A stretch of DNA of 35,707 bases from Bacillota bacterium (GCA_023415915.1 JAEZIZ010000025.1:1-35707); one strand, 5' to 3'; positions 22,597 to 31,892 are shown, numbered from the stretch's first letter. Notes: generated by a model from the sequence alone, not told the origin. Made by a program: numbers and translations.

Positions 22597-24732
22597 ATGC
22601 AAAGCGAAAGCAGGTTCTGTGAATATACAGGCGGACAAAGCATATGCAAACCCGTAACCAAGGTGGATCACTGCGAAAAAACAAGCGGCCGCGCGGAATA
22701 TATCGCGGACGTGCGTATCGAAGGCATTCTTTACGCCGCGATATTCCGTTCGTCAAAGCCTCACGCCCGCATAAACAATATAACGCTTCCCCAAATGGAC
22801 AAAGGTTATACTGTAATAGATTACCGTGACGTACCCGGAGCCAACGAGCTTAAAGTCGTAACCTGCGAGCAGCCTATATTCGCGGAGCATACCGTCACGT
22901 ATGTCGGCCAGCCGATACTTATGATAGTCGGGCCGGATGAAAAGAAGGTAAATTCTTATATAGAACAGGTAAGCGCAGATTACACGGATTTAGGCGCCGT
23001 GCTCACCATTGACCAGGCCAAAAGCATAATAAACGAATACGGCTATTGCCGCGGAGACGCCGAAGCGGCTTTCGCTGAGGCTGCCGAGGTGTTTACCGAG
23101 ACTTACGAATCCGGCTATCAGGAACAGGCTTATATAGAGCCAAACGGCGTTATAGGCACCTGCGACGGAGAAACGGTAACGATATACGGTTCTATGCAGT
23201 GCCCTTACTATGTGCATGCCGCAGTGATGCACGCATTAGGTTTCCCTGCCGAAAAGGTGCGCGTCGTGCAAGCTACTACGGGCGGCGGCTTCGGCGGCAA
23301 GGAGGATTACCCCTCGCTTATAAGCTGCCAGGCGGCTGTCGCTTCATACAAAACCTGCAAGCCCGTGCGCATAATACACAAGCGCAGAGAAGACATGGCC
23401 GTTACCACGAAACGCCACCCTTCAAGAATCACGATATCAACGGCATTAAACAGCAGCGGAGAGATAACAGGTATAAAGATAGACACCACGCTGGACGGCG
23501 GCGCGTACGACGGTCTTTCCACCGTTGTGCTGCAGCGCTCGCTTATCTGCGCAACGGGCGTATACAATATACCAAACCTGTCCGTGAAAGGCCGCGCCGT
23601 TATAACGAATACGGTACCTACCGGCGCGTTTCGCGGCTTCGGCGCTCCGCAGAGCTTTTTCGCGATAGAAACACATATGACCCACCTGGCAAAAAAGCTG
23701 AACGTTTACCCGCTGGAGCTTAAGCGCAGGTACCTCGTCCATCAGGGCGACCCTACGCCCACCGGCGGCAGATTTCACGACCCAATTATATTGGAACAGA
23801 TGATAGCCAAGGCTGACGAGATTTCCGACTATACGAAAAAATACAAAGCGTATGAAAACCAGACGGGACGTTACCGCCGCGGAATAGGCATATCGCTGTT
23901 CCTGCACGGCTGCGGTTTTACCGGGTCCGGTGAACGCGATTACATCAAATCTGTCGTACAGCTTTTGAAGCATGAGGACGACACGGTAGAGATACTGGTG
24001 AGCAGCGCCGAAATGGGACAGGGAGTAAGGACAACGTTCAGCAAGATAGCCGCGCAGGTTCTCGGCTTGCCGCTGGATAAAGTGATATACAAAAACCCGG
24101 ATACGAGCAGAGTACCCAACTCAGGGCCGACTGTCGCCTCGCGCTCGATAATGGTAGTCGGGCGGCTCGTTGAAAAGGCTGCGTTAAGGCTAAAAGCCGA
24201 ATGGCAAAGCGGCCAAAGGCAGCTTATTGAGGAGCATTACGTTCATCCCGACCTTATTCCATGGGATCTCGAGACATTTTCGGGCGACGCTTACCCGACA
24301 TACGCGTGGGGCGTAAACGTTGTCGAGGTGGAAGTCGATACGATGCTTGCAGAGACAAAACTGCTGGGCACGTGGGGCGTATTTGACGTAGGCACGCCGA
24401 TAGACAACACCGTAATGCAAGGGCAGATTGAGGGCGGCATGCTGCAAGGCCTCGGATACGCTTCGACGGAAAAGATGGAGTCGGCAAACGGCAAAGTGCT
24501 TCAAAGCAGCTTTACCGATTATATAATACCTACCGCGATGGATACCGTGCATTTTGAGACGGTAATGATGGAGAATCCGTACCGCAACGGCCCGTTCGGC
24601 GCAAAAGGCGCGGGCGAGCTGACGCTTGTAGGCGCGGCCGCCGCATACACCGCCGCTGTGGAGCATGCCACCGGTGCGAATGCCAACTGCATTCCTCTTA
24701 CGCCCGAGAAGCTAATGGAGGCTATGATATGA
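22597..24732 (+). CDS. xdhA: Xanthine dehydrogenase family, molybdenum-binding subunit
   Basis: The 711-residue molybdopterin subunit of a three-subunit purine hydroxylase. Active-site residues match the xanthine-oxidising type: the glutamine of SMQCPYYVH, Glu236 in GGGFGGKED, Arg346 in GAFRGFGAPQ and the base Glu674 in GAKGAGEL. The Glu and Arg pair holds the purine ring in mammalian xanthine oxidase, so xanthine or hypoxanthine is a better guess than an aldehyde or CO. It hydroxylates the purine at Mo and passes electrons to the 2Fe-2S and FAD subunits encoded next (4-bp overlap). AAGGAAG precedes the ATG. The gene order Mo, FeS, FAD and the tight overlaps indicate one complex. In an anaerobe the reverse reaction is also conceivable. 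Confidence 0.92.
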   Translation: MQSESRFCEYTGGQSICKPVTKVDHCEKTSGRAEYIADVRIEGILYAAIFRSSKPHARINNITLPQMDKGYTVIDYRDVPGANELKVVTCEQPIFAEHTVTYVGQPILMIVGPDEKKVNSYIEQVSADYTDLGAVLTIDQAKSIINEYGYCRGDAEAAFAEAAEVFTETYESGYQEQAYIEPNGVIGTCDGETVTIYGSMQCPYYVHAAVMHALGFPAEKVRVVQATTGGGFGGKEDYPSLISCQAAVASYKTCKPVRIIHKRREDMAVTTKRHPSRITISTALNSSGEITGIKIDTTLDGGAYDGLSTVVLQRSLICATGVYNIPNLSVKGRAVITNTVPTGAFRGFGAPQSFFAIETHMTHLAKKLNVYPLELKRRYLVHQGDPTPTGGRFHDPIILEQMIAKADEISDYTKKYKAYENQTGRYRRGIGISLFLHGCGFTGSGERDYIKSVVQLLKHEDDTVEILVSSAEMGQGVRTTFSKIAAQVLGLPLDKVIYKNPDTSRVPNSGPTVASRSIMVVGRLVEKAALRLKAEWQSGQRQLIEEHYVHPDLIPWDLETFSGDAYPTYAWGVNVVEVEVDTMLAETKLLGTWGVFDVGTPIDNTVMQGQIEGGMLQGLGYASTEKMESANGKVLQSSFTDYIIPTAMDTVHFETVMMENPYRNGPFGAKGAGELTLVGAAAAYTAAVEHATGANANCIPLTPEKLMEAMI

Positions 24733-25193
24733 TAGAATTTACGCTTAATGGCCGCACTGTTTTTGTGGACTGCGACCCTTCGATGCGCCTTCTCGATATT
24801 CTGCGCAGCTCGTTTGGCCTTACCGGGCCAAAAGAAGGCTGCGGCGAAGGCGAGTGCGGCGCGTGCAGCGTACTGCTGGACGGCCGGCTAGTCAACTCCT
24901 GCCTTGTGGCGATGGGTAGCATACGCGGCGCCAAAGTAGTTACCATAGAAGGTTTCCGGGAAACAAAACGCTATGCTGCGCTCGAAAAGGCGTTCGCGCA
25001 AGCGGGCGCGGTGCAGTGCGGATACTGCACTCCGGGCATGGTCATGGCTGCCGAGGCGCTTCTTTCCCGCAACGCCCATCCAACAGAGCGGCAGATAAGA
25101 GAGGCTATATCGGGCAACCTTTGCCGTTGCACCGGGTATAATATGATAGTCGATGCGATACGCGCGGCAAGCGAGGAGGGTGATTTATGGTAG
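24729..25193 (+). CDS. xdhC: Xanthine dehydrogenase family, 2Fe-2S subunit
   Basis: A 154-residue iron-sulfur subunit with both clusters. The plant-ferredoxin-type N-terminal cluster is bound by Cys38, Cys43, Cys46 and Cys58 (CGEGECGAC...C). The C-terminal four-helix cluster is bound by Cys97, Cys100, Cys132 and Cys134 (CGYC...CRC). It carries electrons from the molybdenum centre to FAD. The start overlaps the end of the molybdenum subunit by 4 bp and the stop overlaps the FAD subunit by 7 bp, so translation is coupled. The subunit name letters follow E. coli usage and vary between organisms. Confidence 0.95.
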   Translation: MIEFTLNGRTVFVDCDPSMRLLDILRSSFGLTGPKEGCGEGECGACSVLLDGRLVNSCLVAMGSIRGAKVVTIEGFRETKRYAALEKAFAQAGAVQCGYCTPGMVMAAEALLSRNAHPTERQIREAISGNLCRCTGYNMIVDAIRAASEEGDLW

Positions 25194-26008
25194 GCTCGTG
25201 TTATCCCAAAACGCTGGAGGAAGCGCTCGCCGCAAAAGCCGAGAGTCCGTCGCTTGTTCCTTACGCGGGCGGCACGGATTGGATGGTAAACCGTCGCGAC
25301 GAAACTCCGCTTTTGTTTCTTAGCTATATCCCCTCGCTGCGCGAGATAACAAATATGCAGGACGGCATAAAAATCGGCGCGTGCTGCACGTACACGCAGC
25401 TTTTGGAATCGGACGCGACGCCCGGTATATTGCGGGAGGCAATTATTGAGGTCGCCTCCCCTGCCATACGCAACATGGGTACGCTGGGAGGCAACATATG
25501 CAACGCGTCGCCCGCGGGAGACACGCTTCCCGTATTATATATACTGAACGCGCGCGTGGTGCTTGCGTCTGTCAACGGAAAACGCGAATTGCCCATTTCG
25601 TCGTTCATTCGCGGCGTGCGCAGCATAGACCTTAAGCCTGACGAGCTTCTCGAAAGCATAATCATACCAAACGCGGAAATTACGCGCACGTACTATAAAA
25701 AAGTAGGCGCAAGGCGCGCTTTGGCGATATCTAAAGCGTCGTTCGCTGCGGCGATGCGTGTGGAAAACGGTGTTGTAACGGCTATGCCCATTGCGTTCGG
25801 CTCCGTGGCGCCCACCGTAGTGCGTAGGCCGGAGATAGAATCCGTGCTTATCGGAAAGACGCCCGCTCAAATCCGCGACATGAAAGACAATATAGCGGAC
25901 ATGTACGGGCCGTATATAACGCCCATAGACGACCAGCGCTCGACCGCCGAATACCGCAAGAGAGTATGCCTTGCTCTGTTACATGATTTTCTCTCGCAGC
26001 TGAGCTGA
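25187..26008 (+). CDS. xdhB: Xanthine dehydrogenase family, FAD-binding subunit
   Basis: A 273-residue FAD subunit of the molybdenum hydroxylase family. The flavin-binding motifs are YAGGTDWMV (about residues 26-34) and TLGGNICNASPAGDT (from 99), followed by the C-terminal CO-dehydrogenase-flavoprotein domain (YKKVGARRALAISKASFAAAM). It receives electrons from the 2Fe-2S subunit and passes them to NAD+ or another acceptor. The length is typical of the stand-alone subunit. It overlaps the preceding gene by 7 bp; the toroid-protein gene follows 18 bp downstream. Confidence 0.95.
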   Translation: MVGSCYPKTLEEALAAKAESPSLVPYAGGTDWMVNRRDETPLLFLSYIPSLREITNMQDGIKIGACCTYTQLLESDATPGILREAIIEVASPAIRNMGTLGGNICNASPAGDTLPVLYILNARVVLASVNGKRELPISSFIRGVRSIDLKPDELLESIIIPNAEITRTYYKKVGARRALAISKASFAAAMRVENGVVTAMPIAFGSVAPTVVRRPEIESVLIGKTPAQIRDMKDNIADMYGPYITPIDDQRSTAEYRKRVCLALLHDFLSQLS

Positions 26009-26026
26009 CTGATACGAGGTAATAAA

Positions 26027-26863
26027 ATGGCTGTAGATAAGAAATATTTACCGGATGTTGAGGCGATATTATCGCACAGGTATGATAACGGCGCCGACTA
26101 CTGGACCACTCCTGACAAACGTTTAATAAAAGGTTCTCCCTTCACAACCCTTAACAGCGTGCTTTTTCTGTTGGAATTGGGCATGGACCCTTCTGAGCCC
26201 TTGCTAAAAGAATGTGCCGACCTGATATTCAGCACCTGGAGAGAGGATGGAAGGTTTAAATTAGCCCCTAAAGGTTCTATTTATCCATGCCATACCATTT
26301 ATGCTGCCGAGGTATTGTGCTATATGGGATATGCTTCCGACGCAAGGCTGCAAAAAACCTTCGAGCATCTTTTTGATATACAGCATACGGACGGAGGCTG
26401 GCGCTGCAACAAGTTCTTTTTTGGCCGCGGCCCGGAAACAGAGTATTCAAACCCTTTTCCGACGCTTCTCGCATTGAATGCATTTCGCTTCAGCGATTAT
26501 CTGAACAGTGCGGCGCTTGACAAAGCTGTGGACTTTCTGCTGGAGCATTGGACTATAAAGAAGCCTATCGGCCCGTGCCACTATGGAATCGGCAAATTGT
26601 TTATGCAGGTAGAATATCCTTTCTATAACTACAACCTCTTTATTTACGTATACGTTCTGTCGTTCTATGACCGCGCAAAGAAGGACAAGCGGTTTTTGGA
26701 AGCGTTGGAAGCGCTGCAATCTAAAATGGTCGATGGGCAGATTGTCGTCCAGCGCGTCGCTCCGAAACTTGCCCGGCTTTCTTTCTGTGAAAAAGGCAAG
26801 CCGAGCGAGCTGGCAACATTGCGCTACAACGAAATCATAAAAAACCTCGGCGGAATCGGATAA
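26027..26863 (+). CDS. Prenyltransferase/squalene-cyclase-like alpha/alpha-toroid protein
   Basis: The 278-residue protein contains helical repeats of the terpenoid-cyclase/protein-prenyltransferase toroid type: FTTLNSVLFLLELG, DLIFSTWREDGRFK, FDIQHTDGGWRCN and FPTLLALNAFRF. The QHTDGGW text resembles the QW-like repeats. It lacks the DxDD motif of squalene-hopene cyclases and is far shorter, so it is unlikely to be a terpene cyclase. No signal peptide or membrane segment is seen. It is the last gene of the xdh operon, 18 bp after the FAD subunit and followed by a terminator, so it is probably made with the hydroxylase. The function is unknown; roles in cofactor assembly, binding or an unknown enzymatic step are all open. 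Confidence 0.75.
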   Translation: MAVDKKYLPDVEAILSHRYDNGADYWTTPDKRLIKGSPFTTLNSVLFLLELGMDPSEPLLKECADLIFSTWREDGRFKLAPKGSIYPCHTIYAAEVLCYMGYASDARLQKTFEHLFDIQHTDGGWRCNKFFFGRGPETEYSNPFPTLLALNAFRFSDYLNSAALDKAVDFLLEHWTIKKPIGPCHYGIGKLFMQVEYPFYNYNLFIYVYVLSFYDRAKKDKRFLEALEALQSKMVDGQIVVQRVAPKLARLSFCEKGKPSELATLRYNEIIKNLGGIG

Positions 26864-26895
26864 CGGTTATTCCGCTATATATCGCCTAAATTTAA

Positions 26896-26925
26896 GAGGC
26901 AAGCCGTCATGGCCTGCCTCGTTTT
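26896..26925. terminator. Bidirectional terminator between xdh operon and ABC importer
   Basis: GAGGCA/TGCCTC and GCC/GGC stems with one mismatch and a 5-base loop (26896-26920), followed by GTTTT on the plus strand. It lies 33 bp after the toroid gene and 24 bp from the stop of the convergent permease gene, so it can serve both. Confidence 0.8.
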
Positions 26926-26943
26926 AATTATTAAGCTTAACCT

Positions 26944-27897
26944 TTACCGTTCTTCGCGGAAATAGTTCTGGCCGCAGCTCGCGGGCTGCTGGTTTTCCTT
27001 ATACCGGCGCACCGAGCTGATTATCAGCACCAGCGCAGTAACGATAAACGGCAGCATATCGTATATCGCGTTGGGCATAGGAAACAGCGATTTCGGTATG
27101 TAGAACTTCAGCACCGAGCAAGCGCCGAACACAAAAGCACTCAATATTGCCTTTGACGGCTTCCAGCTTGCGAATATTACGAGCGCAACGGCTACCCAGC
27201 CCTGTCCGTTTACGCTGTTGGGCAGCCATACGCCGCCGTTCGTTATCATAGAAGCGTACGCGCCGCCTATGCCGCATATACCGCCGCCCAGCATCACGTG
27301 CAGGTACTTTAATTTTTTAACGTTGATGCCCGCCGCGTCCGCCGCCGCAGGGTTCTCACCAATAACGCGCGCGTGCAGTCCGGCCGTGGTACGGCTGAAA
27401 TAAAAAGCTAGTATCAGGGCTATCACAACTCCCAGATATACGAACATGTTATATGAGAACAAAAGCGGCCCGGCGACGGGTATGTCGCTTAAGCCAGGAA
27501 TATTAATGTTCGCTATTTGCGCATTTATCGTTTCGCCCAGCTTCAATACTTTTTCAGGAGCATTATTAAGCATAAGCTCGCCTACAAAATTTGAAACGCC
27601 GACGCCGAATATCGTAAGAGTTAAGCCGGTGACCGTCTGATCGGCCATGAATGTGATGGTGATTACTCCGTAAATAAGTGCACCCAATGCGCCCGCGGCA
27701 AACGCCGCGATAAGCGCCAGCACGATGTTATCAGACGCAAGGCCTATCATAAAGCCGCAGCATGCGCCCAGCGACATCATGCCCTCTACGCCCAGGTTAA
27801 GATGGCCTACGCGTTCGTTGCATATTTCACCCAGAATTCCAAACAGCAGTGGCGTGCCCGCCAGCATAGAATTGGCCAGAAAATCGACGATATTCAT
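26944..27897 (-). CDS. Nucleoside/purine ABC transporter permease 2 (YufQ-like)
   Basis: A 317-residue membrane protein with about eight to ten hydrophobic segments, of the branched-chain/ribose-type permease superfamily and the BMP-linked nucleoside subgroup. Family text includes GEICNERVGHLNLGVEGMM near the N-terminus and GLHARVIGENPAAADAAGINV in the middle. It pairs with the permease encoded upstream (4-bp overlap) to form the channel. It is the last gene of the importer operon. The neighbouring guanine deaminase and purine hydroxylase suggest a purine base or nucleoside as cargo. Confidence 0.9.
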   Translation of the reverse strand: MNIVDFLANSMLAGTPLLFGILGEICNERVGHLNLGVEGMMSLGACCGFMIGLASDNIVLALIAAFAAGALGALIYGVITITFMADQTVTGLTLTIFGVGVSNFVGELMLNNAPEKVLKLGETINAQIANINIPGLSDIPVAGPLLFSYNMFVYLGVVIALILAFYFSRTTAGLHARVIGENPAAADAAGINVKKLKYLHVMLGGGICGIGGAYASMITNGGVWLPNSVNGQGWVAVALVIFASWKPSKAILSAFVFGACSVLKFYIPKSLFPMPNAIYDMLPFIVTALVLIISSVRRYKENQQPASCGQNYFREER

Positions 27898-28991
27898 ACT
27901 TTTCTCCCACCTTTGCGTCTGAATGAAAACTTATAGAATATGAAGAACTCGCAGGCAAGCACGAAGAACAGTATTATGCCCTGAATTATGTTTGCCGAAT
28001 ACGTGGATATGCCATACGTGGACTGCATTACGCTGGAGCCCTTCTCCAGTATGCTGAAAAGGAACGATATAATAAGTATGCCAAAGGGGTTAAGGTGGGC
28101 AAGCCATACGACTATTATAGCCGTAAAACCTACGCCGCCCGCTACCGCAGTGGCCAGCGTGTAGTCCGAGCCCGAAGACTGCACCATACCCGCCACGCCC
28201 GCTATTGCGCCGCTTATGAACATTGTGCGCAGCACTACCTTCTTAACGTTTATGCCCGCGTATGTCGCGGTGGATTTGCTCTCGCCCACTACGCTTATCT
28301 CATAGCCGTGTTTCGTATATTTCAAATAGACAAACACTGCCGCAACGAGCACCAGCCCTATAAGCCAGCCTATCTGTATGCCGAAAAGCTTATCCAATTG
28401 CGCGTTATCTACAAACCGCGATATCTTCGGGAACCCCTGGGAAGTCGGGTCTGCCCACGGGCCGTCGCGCAGCAGCACTATTATGTTGAGCGCTATATAG
28501 TTAAGCATCAGCGTCAGCAGCGTTTCATTCGTGTCAAACTTCACCTTGAAAAAGGCGGGGATAAGCCCCCACAGCCCGCCGCCTATCGCGCCCGCAATAA
28601 ACATTATAAGCATCAGCAAAGCGTGAGGCAGGTCGCTGCAAAACAGCGCGAAGTAAGAGGAGCATATAGCGCCCGCAATTATCTGCCCCTCTCCGCCGAT
28701 ATTCCAGAACCTCATTTTAAAAGCAAGCGTTACGCCGAGCGACGATATAAGAAGCGGTATCATTATCTTGATAGTCGCCTGAAAAGCCATTTCGCTTCTG
28801 AAAGCGCCTGAAACGATAGTACCGTACAATTCAAAAGGGTTGTGGCCTATAGCGATCATAAAAAGGCCGCCGGCTATGAGCGCGAGCAATACCGAACCAA
28901 GGCGCAACAGCAGCGACTGTTTCGGACCAAGTTCGTTGCGTTTTTCTACATGCACAAACGGCTCTTTTGATTTAAGCTTTTTAGTTTGCAT
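27894..28991 (-). CDS. Nucleoside/purine ABC transporter permease 1 (YufP-like)
   Basis: A 365-residue permease with a charged cytoplasmic N-terminus of about 25 residues, then many hydrophobic segments. Recognisable text includes TLAFKMRFWNIGGEGQIIAGA and FDTNETLLTLMLNYIALNI, both typical of the nucleoside-importer subgroup, and GYEISVVGESKSTATYAGINV. It overlaps the ATPase gene by 11 bp and permease 2 by 4 bp, so the three are translated as a unit. Confidence 0.92.
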   Translation of the reverse strand: MQTKKLKSKEPFVHVEKRNELGPKQSLLLRLGSVLLALIAGGLFMIAIGHNPFELYGTIVSGAFRSEMAFQATIKIMIPLLISSLGVTLAFKMRFWNIGGEGQIIAGAICSSYFALFCSDLPHALLMLIMFIAGAIGGGLWGLIPAFFKVKFDTNETLLTLMLNYIALNIIVLLRDGPWADPTSQGFPKISRFVDNAQLDKLFGIQIGWLIGLVLVAAVFVYLKYTKHGYEISVVGESKSTATYAGINVKKVVLRTMFISGAIAGVAGMVQSSGSDYTLATAVAGGVGFTAIIVVWLAHLNPFGILIISFLFSILEKGSSVMQSTYGISTYSANIIQGIILFFVLACEFFIFYKFSFRRKGGRKV

Positions 28992-30543
28992 TGACTGATA
29001 CCTCCTCGAAAGAAGCTCCCGTCATCAAAAGGCCGATCTGTTCTTTTGTAACGTTGCGCGGGTTAACTATGCCGGTCACCTCTCCGTGGCAAAGCACCAT
29101 TATCCTGTCGGCAAGCTCCATCAGCACGTCGAGGTCCTCGCCGACAAACATAACGGAAACGCCCTTCTCCTTCTGAGCGTTCAAAAGATCGTATATCGTA
29201 TATGAAGAGTTTATATCAAGGCCGCGTACGGGATATGCCGTGATAAGTATGACTGGATTTGATTCTATCTCCCGCCCTATAAGCACTTTCTGAACATTGC
29301 CTCCCGACAGGCGGCGTACAGGGAAGTCAATCGAAGGCGTCTGCACCTCCAGCTTTTCGATAAGCCTTTCGGCAAGCTCCCTCGCGGGCCGCCGGTCTAC
29401 AAAGAACGATTTGCCTTCGTTATATGTTTTAAGCAGCATGTTGTCCGCCATGCCCATCGAGCCGACGAGCCCCATGCCCAGCCGATCTTCCGGCACAAAC
29501 GCGAGCCTTATGCCCAGCTTTTGTATATCATACGGAGTCTTTCCCAGTATATCCTCGTCGCGCAGCCTGACGGTACCGCTTTGTGCGCGCACAAGCCCCG
29601 TGAGCGCTTCGCACAGTTCTTTCTGTCCGCTTCCGGCAATGCCCGCTACGCCGAGTATCTCCCCCGTGAACATTTCAAAGTTGACGTCTTTTATTCCCCT
29701 CGTGCCGTCAGGTTTGTTAGCGGTTAAAGCCTTTACTTCGAGCACCTTTTCCTTGTCGCGCGTTTCCGGCCGCTTTATGTGAAGGTTTACGGCCCGCCCT
29801 ACCATAAGCTCGGTAAGCTGAAGCTCGTTAGTCTCGGACGTTATCACCGTTCCTATGCTCCGCCCTTTGCGAAGTATAGTCACACGGTCGGATATCTCCA
29901 TCACTTCACCGAGCTTGTGCGTTATTATTATTACCGCGCAGCCTTGCTCTTTCATCTTTCTTAGTATGACAAACAGCTTTTCCGTTTCCTGAGGCGTCAG
30001 CACCGCGGTAGGCTCGTCCAGTATGAGTATGCGCGCTCCTCTGTAAAGCAGCTTTAAAATCTCCACGGTCTGCTTTTCGCTTACCGACATGTTGTATATC
30101 TTTTTTTCGGGGTCTATCTCGAGATTGAATTTTTTACACAACGACAATATCTTCTCTTTCAACTGCTTTGGCTTTAAGCGTTTTTCCCGCATGCCGAGTA
30201 CTATATTGTCCATTGCGCTGAGTACGTCCACCAGCTTGAAATGCTGATGTATCATGCCTATGCCGAGTTCAAAAGAATCGGCGGGCGAGTTGATATGTAC
30301 CTGCCTGCCTTCCACAAAAATGCTGCCCGCATCCGGATGGTATATTCCGGAAAGCATGTTCATCAGCGTAGTCTTACCCGAGCCGTTTTCTCCGAGCAAT
30401 GCCAATATCTCGCCAAAATGAACGTCGAGATCTATGCTGTCGTTTGCAAGTACTTTGCCAAAAGATTTCGATATGCCTCTGCACTCTATTGCAAGGCGCC
30501 CATCCTCATTTGCTGTTCCCACGGAATCCATATCCCACCTCAT
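28981..30543 (-). CDS. Nucleoside/purine ABC transporter ATPase, duplicated domains (YufO-like)
   Basis: About 520 residues with two fused ABC domains, as in ribose and BMP-linked importers. The first domain has Walker A GENGSGKTT, signature MSVSEKQTVEI and Walker B ILILDEPTAVL. The second has the degenerate loop GIAGSGQKEL, signature LSGGNVQKVLIGRE and ILITAYPVRGLDI, which should hydrolyse ATP poorly. The frame extends to 30645, but the first 34 residues look like leader. ATG 30543 has GGGGTG ten bases upstream; ATG 30531 with GAGGTG four bases upstream is the alternative. The gene follows the BMP lipoprotein gene after a terminator hairpin. Confidence 0.9.
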   Translation of the reverse strand: MRWDMDSVGTANEDGRLAIECRGISKSFGKVLANDSIDLDVHFGEILALLGENGSGKTTLMNMLSGIYHPDAGSIFVEGRQVHINSPADSFELGIGMIHQHFKLVDVLSAMDNIVLGMREKRLKPKQLKEKILSLCKKFNLEIDPEKKIYNMSVSEKQTVEILKLLYRGARILILDEPTAVLTPQETEKLFVILRKMKEQGCAVIIITHKLGEVMEISDRVTILRKGRSIGTVITSETNELQLTELMVGRAVNLHIKRPETRDKEKVLEVKALTANKPDGTRGIKDVNFEMFTGEILGVAGIAGSGQKELCEALTGLVRAQSGTVRLRDEDILGKTPYDIQKLGIRLAFVPEDRLGMGLVGSMGMADNMLLKTYNEGKSFFVDRRPARELAERLIEKLEVQTPSIDFPVRRLSGGNVQKVLIGREIESNPVILITAYPVRGLDINSSYTIYDLLNAQKEKGVSVMFVGEDLDVLMELADRIMVLCHGEVTGIVNPRNVTKEQIGLLMTGASFEEVSVNAN

Positions 30544-30677
30544 TGTCTTTTTACACCCCAGCAATTCGCGAGACTGCCGGAGCCCCCGATGCCGCCACTC
30601 TTGCCTTACGGCTTGCCGAGGGTATAACAAACTGACAGTATTCATTATATACTAACACATAGCATTTTTAATAGTAA

Positions 30678-30711
30678 AAAGCGTCAAAAAGAACAAACTT
30701 TTTGACGCTTT
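30678..30711 (-). terminator. Terminator between BMP lipoprotein gene and ATPase gene
   Basis: A 14-bp perfect stem (AAAGCGTCAAAAAG/CTTTTTGACGCTTT) with a 6-base loop; the minus-strand product ends in a U-run. Placed 27 bp after the BMP stop, it probably gives excess binding protein with partial read-through to the ATPase and permeases. Confidence 0.85.
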
Positions 30712-30737
30712 CACACTATATCTTAATCATGCTTTAA

Positions 30738-31892
30738 TTATTCGGCTATAACATTCTCGAAATACCAGTTGAGTTTGCCGGTAATCGTCGCATCGTCCAG
30801 CGTTTTGCCGTCTTCGCCTATGGTCTGACCGTCGTTCGTCTTAATTGCGCCGTCAAATACGTTGAAGCCTTCGTTCGATATTTTAGCCTTGGCAGCGTCA
30901 ATGGCTTCCTGCGTTCCGTCGGCAGCGAAATCGCTCAGCGCCGTAATGCCTACCATGCCCTCTTTCATGCCGCCGAAGTAGTTCGCGTTATCCCATTTTC
31001 CTTCAACGAGCGCCTGAACAGCCGCAGTGTAGTATACGCCCCAATCCCAGACGACGGAAGTGATTGTCGCTTTAGGAGCGTCTTTGGACATATCCGAATT
31101 GTATCCTACGCCCCATACGCCGGCTTTTTCAGCTTCGAGCTGCGGGTTGGGAGTATCGCAGTGCTGGCCTATAACGTCGCAGCCTAAGGAAATCAGGGCT
31201 TTGGCGGCGTTGCTCTCACCATTCGGGTCATACCAGCTGTTGGTGACCTTTACATAAACCTTAGCGTCCGGATTAGCTTCCTTTACGCCTATAGCGAAAG
31301 CGTTAAGGCCGCCGGTGACTTCGGAGTTGTCTTTGCCCATTGCGGCTACATAGCCTATCTTGCCGGACTGCGTCTTCATGCCCGCGGCTATACCTGAGAG
31401 GTAGCGAGCCTGATAGATACGGCCAAAGTAGTTGTTGAAGTTTTTGTCGTTGCTCTTGTAGCCTGACGCGTGCGAGAATATAACGCTCGGGAACTCTTTG
31501 GCGAGCGCTTCGCACGTATCCATATAGCCCCAGCTCGTAGCGAATATTATCTGGCAGCCTTCCTCAACGCATTCTCTCATCGCAGATTCTATAGCGGCAG
31601 GGTCCGTGTCGTTAACGTTGATCTTGCGGTCTATTTGCTCGTCCTTAAGGCCGAGGGTTTGCTGCATCTTAACAATGCCCTGATCGTGCGCGTAGGTGTA
31701 GCCCGAACCCGCGGACGGGTCTCCGATGTGTATAACGCCGACCTTCAAATCCTCTTTTGCGACAGCAGGCATAACACCTGTTCCGCCTGAAGCGGGCGCA
31801 TCCGAAGGAGTCTGCGGAGATTGCTGTCCGCAGCCCGCGAACACAAAGGCCACCATCAGCAGTGCAAGCACAAGCACCAATACTTTTTTCAT
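30738..31892 (-). CDS. BMP-family nucleoside/purine-binding lipoprotein
   Basis: A 384-residue basic-membrane-protein family binding protein, the PnrA/BmpA type that delivers nucleosides or purines to an ABC importer. Lipoprotein signal VFAGC with lipidated Cys21, then a Ser/Pro/Gly linker to about residue 45. The domain starts LKVGVIHIGDPSAGSGYTYAHDQG and contains IIFATSWGYMD, YFGRIYQARYLSGIAAGM and VVWDWGVYYTAAV, typical of the family. AGGAGGG precedes the ATG. It is the first gene of the importer operon. The purine genes on both sides make a purine or nucleoside ligand likely. Confidence 0.92.
   Translation of the reverse strand: MKKVLVLVLALLMVAFVFAGCGQQSPQTPSDAPASGGTGVMPAVAKEDLKVGVIHIGDPSAGSGYTYAHDQGIVKMQQTLGLKDEQIDRKINVNDTDPAAIESAMRECVEEGCQIIFATSWGYMDTCEALAKEFPSVIFSHASGYKSNDKNFNNYFGRIYQARYLSGIAAGMKTQSGKIGYVAAMGKDNSEVTGGLNAFAIGVKEANPDAKVYVKVTNSWYDPNGESNAAKALISLGCDVIGQHCDTPNPQLEAEKAGVWGVGYNSDMSKDAPKATITSVVWDWGVYYTAAVQALVEGKWDNANYFGGMKEGMVGITALSDFAADGTQEAIDAAKAKISNEGFNVFDGAIKTNDGQTIGEDGKTLDDATITGKLNWYFENVIAE

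Noticed and set aside
28095..28811. 238-codon open frame antisense to permease 1
   Set aside because: Very rich in Arg/Tyr/His, as expected for the complement of a membrane-protein gene; no start signal.
26944..31892. Ribose or branched-chain amino-acid importer
   Set aside because: The BMP-family lipoprotein, the duplicated ATPase and the YufP/YufQ-like permease motifs, with purine genes on both sides, fit a nucleoside/purine importer better.
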